In this document: positions 60,514-64,000 of the stretch, in pieces
Position numbering within the stretch: the first letter of the stretch is position 1
How the letters are laid out: each line of letters starts with the position of its first letter
Source: Paracoccus alkanivorans
GTDB taxonomy: Bacteria > Pseudomonadota > Alphaproteobacteria > Rhodobacterales > Rhodobacteraceae
DNA: 64,000 nucleotides
Reading direction: 5' to 3'
Assembly: GCF_003697785.1 (NCBI RefSeq)
Contig: NZ_QOKZ01000011.1
Span: forward strand, 1 to 64,000
Translations under genes and position numbers: made by a program
Notes under the pieces: model-generated
What the model was told of the DNA's origin: nothing
Database searches by the model: none
What the model saw: the letters and a program-made list of their open reading frames with translations, nothing else

Positions 60514-62760
60514 CTAGCCTACGGTGAAGGTGATCTGCCGGGTCTTGAAGCGGCGGCTTTTCACGGTCAGCGTCAGCTCACCCTTATCGTTTCCCGCCTC
60601 GATCCAGAAACCGGCCGCGCCACCTCTGAGCGTGATATCCTGCGGGCCGATGATCCGCCCCGGCCCCGCAAGATCCAACGAGACCGGCTCGTCGAAAAAG
60701 GGCAACAAGTTGCCGCATTGGTCAAGCACGCGCACGACCACGCGCAGGGCATCCTTTTCACCGGCCTGAAATTCGGTGCCGTCGGGCAGCACCTCCAATG
60801 TCGTCGGAAGCGGATCGGCGGGCAATGTCAGAACCTTGACGGCCTTGCCATCGACATAGCCGGTAATGACGCCGTCCCGCCAGACACGGCCCCAGTCACC
60901 AAATTCATCAGGCCCGACCTGGCGCAAGTCCAGCACGGCTGGCGGATGCGGAAGGTGAGGGTAATTCTCCCTGTCGGGATAAACCCGTTTGGCAGGCCAC
61001 TCGCCGAATTTCACATCGACATAGTCGCAATTAGTCAGCAGGATCAACGGCAGGACACCACCGATATTCCGTTCTCCGCGCGCCCAGAATGTCACCGGCT
61101 GCAGGACCACGCCGTTTTGCGGGTCTCCCTGCGATGCATAGGCGTAGCCCGCGAATTTGGGGATGCGATACATGTCCAGCACACCGTGATAGCAGATGCG
61201 GTCGCCGGACCCGAAATCCCTGTGGGTGTTGTAATCGAACATGCACCATCCGATGGAGCCCGAAATCTCGTCATCACCGGCGGCGGCATCCAGGATCTGC
61301 AGATGGCGGGTGACATGCTCTGCCTGCCGCTGTTCCTGGTCGAACCGCTTGGTCGGGAACATATGCCCGTTATACTCGGTCACCAGATAGGGAACGGCAC
61401 CTGCAAGCCCGGTCACTTCCTTGCGGCGGCGCAGGAAGACGCGGTCGCGGTTGGTGCCGGGCATCTCCTCTGTGCCAAGAACGAAGTCGTTCATCGTATA
61501 GACGTCTTCAAGCAGCTCTGAATCCGTGATGCAGCGCACCCCGCCGGTCTGGCGGGTCCGGTCGAGTTCCCGGGCAAGACGGTTGGTTTCAACGTAAAAA
61601 CCGTGATCGTCCCTGCTTTCGTTGATCCGCACCCCCCAGATGACGACAGACGGGTGGTTCCAGTCGCGCTCGATCATGCGGCGCACGTTCCCGATGGCTT
61701 CCCGTTTCCATGCCTCGCCGCCGATATGCTGCCAGCCGGGGATCTCTTCGAAGCAGAGAAGGCCGATCTCGTCGCAGCGATCCAGGAAATATGTCGATTG
61801 AGGATAATGCGAACAGCGCACGATATTGCAGGCAAGTTCGAATTTCAGGATCTCGGCATCCTTTTCCTGCGCGCGGCGGCCCATGGCATAGCCGACATGC
61901 GGCCAGCTTTGATGCCGGTTGAGGCCCCGCAGCTTGAGCCGCCTGCCATTAAGAAAAAAGCCGCCCGGCGTGAACCGCGCTTCGCGGAACCCGAAACGCC
62001 GTGTCAGGTCATCCTTGCCCTGCGAGGTCTGCAGTTGCAGCGAAAGCTCGTAAAGCACGGGGTTATCGATATCCCACAGATCGATATCCGCAAGGACGGG
62101 AAAGGTAAGAATGACCTCGGGACTATCGGCATCGGCAGACGCCACCGCCACCTGACCGCCATCGGCGCGGCGGATTTCTCCTGTCAGTTTACCCGAAAGC
62201 GGAACATCCCCCGGATTGGCAAGGAAAACCCGGGCGGTGGCCGACTTTTCCCGCTGCAGCACCCCCGATGTTTCGATTTTCACATTGCCGATCGAAACGG
62301 GGCTGGTCACGGAAAGCCAGACGTCGCGGTAAATCCCGGCATAGCACAGATAATCTACCTGGCCGCCAAATGGCGGGATTTCCGGGTTCTCGGAACCATC
62401 GACCTTGACCGTGATCAGGTTTTTTCCCCGCTTCAGATATGGTGTCAGCCGTGCCCGAAAGGGGGTGTAGCCGTCCCTGTGCGCAATCACCTCCTGACCG
62501 TTCAGAAAGACGGCGCTGTCGGCCATGGCGGCATCGAAAAGCAGCGAAACCTCCCGGTTCTCGAATTCCGGCCGCCATTCAAGCATTTTCTGATAGGTGA
62601 ATGGTTTCTGATAATCGGTTTCGTCGAAATAGTTATAGGGCAACTCCACGGCATTATGCGGCAGGGTCACAAGCTCGCCATCCTGAAGTTCATTCACCTG
62701 CCCCGCGTCAAAACCATGCCGGAAGCACCAGTCGCCGTTGAATTTTTCTGTGATACGCAT
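60514..62760 (-). CDS. GH2-family beta-galactosidase-like glycoside hydrolase
   Basis: A 748-residue family-2 glycoside hydrolase: N-terminal jelly-roll domain (VSLLFDAAMADSAVFLNGQE), an immunoglobulin-like domain, a TIM barrel with LRGLNRHQSWPHVGYAM, acid/base Glu381 in IWGVRINES and nucleophile Glu462 in YLVTEYNGHM, and a C-terminal beta-domain (DALRVVVRVLDQCGN). No signal peptide. It could be a beta-galactosidase or another exo-beta-glycosidase. It lies between the GH4 gene and the LacI/importer operon in the same direction. Confidence 0.9.
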   Translation of the reverse strand: MRITEKFNGDWCFRHGFDAGQVNELQDGELVTLPHNAVELPYNYFDETDYQKPFTYQKMLEWRPEFENREVSLLFDAAMADSAVFLNGQEVIAHRDGYTPFRARLTPYLKRGKNLITVKVDGSENPEIPPFGGQVDYLCYAGIYRDVWLSVTSPVSIGNVKIETSGVLQREKSATARVFLANPGDVPLSGKLTGEIRRADGGQVAVASADADSPEVILTFPVLADIDLWDIDNPVLYELSLQLQTSQGKDDLTRRFGFREARFTPGGFFLNGRRLKLRGLNRHQSWPHVGYAMGRRAQEKDAEILKFELACNIVRCSHYPQSTYFLDRCDEIGLLCFEEIPGWQHIGGEAWKREAIGNVRRMIERDWNHPSVVIWGVRINESRDDHGFYVETNRLARELDRTRQTGGVRCITDSELLEDVYTMNDFVLGTEEMPGTNRDRVFLRRRKEVTGLAGAVPYLVTEYNGHMFPTKRFDQEQRQAEHVTRHLQILDAAAGDDEISGSIGWCMFDYNTHRDFGSGDRICYHGVLDMYRIPKFAGYAYASQGDPQNGVVLQPVTFWARGERNIGGVLPLILLTNCDYVDVKFGEWPAKRVYPDRENYPHLPHPPAVLDLRQVGPDEFGDWGRVWRDGVITGYVDGKAVKVLTLPADPLPTTLEVLPDGTEFQAGEKDALRVVVRVLDQCGNLLPFFDEPVSLDLAGPGRIIGPQDITLRGGAAGFWIEAGNDKGELTLTVKSRRFKTRQITFTVG

Positions 62761-62795
62761 GTTCTGGAAAACCTTTCCGCCGGAGCCGCAGGGGA

Positions 62796-64000
62796 TCAGC
62801 CCATGATCCTTGTTCCAAGATCGTGCCTGACCGGTTTCGGCTTTTCACTGCGAAGTTCCTCGACGGACCGCACCACCTGCCGCGCCGCGCCCTTCCATTC
62901 GCGGGTCTGGGCCTTCGGCACCTTCAGCCGCTCTTTTGCCGCCGGTATGGCGTCCGCATATTGCGGCAACCAGGCGGCCTGTGCCACAAGCATCTCGTCC
63001 ACCATCTGCCAGATCTCTTCCGGCGTGCAGATTGCCCCGGCCAGCGGATCGTGCAGCACCGCCTGCTTGAGCAACTCGACATCGCCGGTGATCGCGGCCT
63101 CCACGCTCATCCGCTGGACATTGACCGAGGCGGAACAGGTCGCCGCGCAGGCCTGCGGCAACTCGATCCCCTCGACCATGTTGATGCCGAACCGGTCCAC
63201 GAACCCGGTTGACTCGATGATGCAATCCTCCGGCAAATTCCTGATCGCGCCGCCGTTCCTGACATTGAAATGACCGCGATAGATGCGCCCCGTCTCCAGC
63301 GCCTCGATGATATGCGAGGCGTGCTCGTCGGTGCGCTGGTAATCGGCGAGGGATATGTCCGCTTCCTCGAGGAAGCGCGGAAAATCCTCTTCGAACCAGT
63401 TGCGGCTTTCGGTGCAATAGCGCAGGTATCCCCCGGTTTCGCCGTGAATCCAATCGTCAAGCGAGATCCAGTTCTCGATCTCTTCCGGGCGCTTGCGATA
63501 CCAGGGCAGGTATTCCGACAGGTGGCCATTGCTCTCGGTCGAGTAATAGCCAAAGCGTTTCAGCACGTCGATCCGCACCTTTTCCTGCTGTGCATAGGCC
63601 CGATGGGATTCGAATGCCGCGACAAGCTCGTCTCGGCCCACGGGCCGGCCCTTCACCCGGATATCCAGATACCATGTCTGGTGATTTATCCCCGAACAGA
63701 TGATTTCGACGTCCTCGAAATCCGCCTTCAGCGCGCGTGCGATCTGGCGGTGGCCGTTCTGGACGCCGTGACACAGGCCGACAGCCGGGACCTTGCCGTA
63801 TTCGATCGCGGCCCATGTCATCATCGCCATCGGGTTGGCATAGTTCAGCAGCAATGCATCTTTTTCCGAGACTTCATTGATATCCTTGCAGAAATCCAGC
63901 ATCGCCGCGATGCCGCGCTGGCCATAGAGGATGCCTCCGGCGCAAAGCGTATCGCCGACGCACTGATCTATCCCGTATTTCAGCGGAATGCCGATATCGT
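62796..64000 (-). CDS. GH4-family alpha-galactosidase/alpha-glucosidase-like enzyme, partial
   Basis: The C-terminal 400 or so residues of a family-4 glycosidase; the reading frame stays open to the window edge, where it begins inside DIGIPLKYGIDQCVGDTLCA, so the N-terminal NAD-binding part lies outside. The metal-site motifs GLCHGVQNGHRQIA and CSGINHQTWYLD are intact. GH4 enzymes need NAD and Mn and act by a redox mechanism. The MelA-like sequence suggests an alpha-galactosidase, but alpha-glucosidase or galacturonidase activity cannot be excluded. It ends 36 nt before the GH2 start. Confidence 0.88.
   Translation of the reverse strand, partial: DIGIPLKYGIDQCVGDTLCAGGILYGQRGIAAMLDFCKDINEVSEKDALLLNYANPMAMMTWAAIEYGKVPAVGLCHGVQNGHRQIARALKADFEDVEIICSGINHQTWYLDIRVKGRPVGRDELVAAFESHRAYAQQEKVRIDVLKRFGYYSTESNGHLSEYLPWYRKRPEEIENWISLDDWIHGETGGYLRYCTESRNWFEEDFPRFLEEADISLADYQRTDEHASHIIEALETGRIYRGHFNVRNGGAIRNLPEDCIIESTGFVDRFGINMVEGIELPQACAATCSASVNVQRMSVEAAITGDVELLKQAVLHDPLAGAICTPEEIWQMVDEMLVAQAAWLPQYADAIPAAKERLKVPKAQTREWKGAARQVVRSVEELRSEKPKPVRHDLGTRIMG

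Noticed and set aside
1..64000. CRISPR arrays, tRNA or rRNA genes and prophage
   Set aside because: No regularly spaced repeats, no tRNA- or rRNA-like sequences and no phage structural genes were seen on either strand by eye; a tRNAscan/CRISPR search would be needed to exclude short features.

Overview
The window reads as a chromosomal or megaplasmid segment of an alphaproteobacterium of the Rhodobacteraceae, most like Paracoccus. The grounds are the high G+C, the tightly overlapping ATGA-linked operons, the family memberships, and a hairpin-plus-tail intergenic element typical of that group. The genus is an inference. No rRNA, tRNA, CRISPR array, phage module or replication origin was seen. 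The segment is a catabolic island with six complete ABC importers, each next to its own enzymes and usually its own regulator.

Layout. (1) 165-10393: reductive pyrimidine degradation. A RutR-type repressor is divergent from N-carbamoyl amidohydrolase and dihydropyrimidinase (hydA), followed by a ThiY/Ssu-type ABC importer and preT-preA. Two RutR-like operators (887-902 and 7636-7651) tie both transcription units to the repressor. An AT-rich winged-helix gene (4580-4819) sits inside the transporter operon. (2) 10400-21339: amino-sugar catabolism. A leftward operon (cutC, Gfo/Idh oxidoreductase, two permeases, binding protein, ATPase, nagB) is divergent from a rightward operon (chimeric RpiR-DeoR regulator, AgaS-type SIS protein, ROK kinase, nagA). 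(3) 21340-26000: a decayed stretch with an IS110 relic, a truncated monooxygenase, a GlcG/oxidoreductase/HxlR group, a LysR gene and a VOC remnant. (4) 26027-32497: an AfuABC-like importer, metallo-beta-lactamase-fold hydrolase, dual-specificity phosphatase and LacI regulator in one operon of unknown substrate. (5) 32671-39928: a LacI regulator divergent from an operon of Gfo/Idh oxidoreductase, TIM-barrel isomerase and a sugar ABC importer. (6) 39937-46139: mixed small genes (a Hint-domain protein, a DUF899 protein, a multidomain HTH regulator, a beta-propeller protein, a LysE exporter). (7) 46447-64000: two convergent plant-glycan clusters. GH51 with an importer and a GntR regulator faces GH127 with an importer and a LacI regulator, with GH2 and GH4 glycosidases behind.

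How the genes work together. In each importer cluster a periplasmic binding protein captures the solute, a two-permease/ATPase complex imports it, and cytoplasmic enzymes without signal peptides process it. All four sugar-type binding-protein genes are followed directly by a GC-rich hairpin that probably raises binding-protein expression over the rest of the operon. Candidate operators were found for RutR, GntR and all three LacI regulators, so much of the control circuitry can be read from the sequence.

The best candidates for something undescribed are the 26027-32497 operon, the RpiR-HTH/DeoR-sensor fusion at 17362, and the low-GC winged-helix gene placed between two transporter subunits at 4580.
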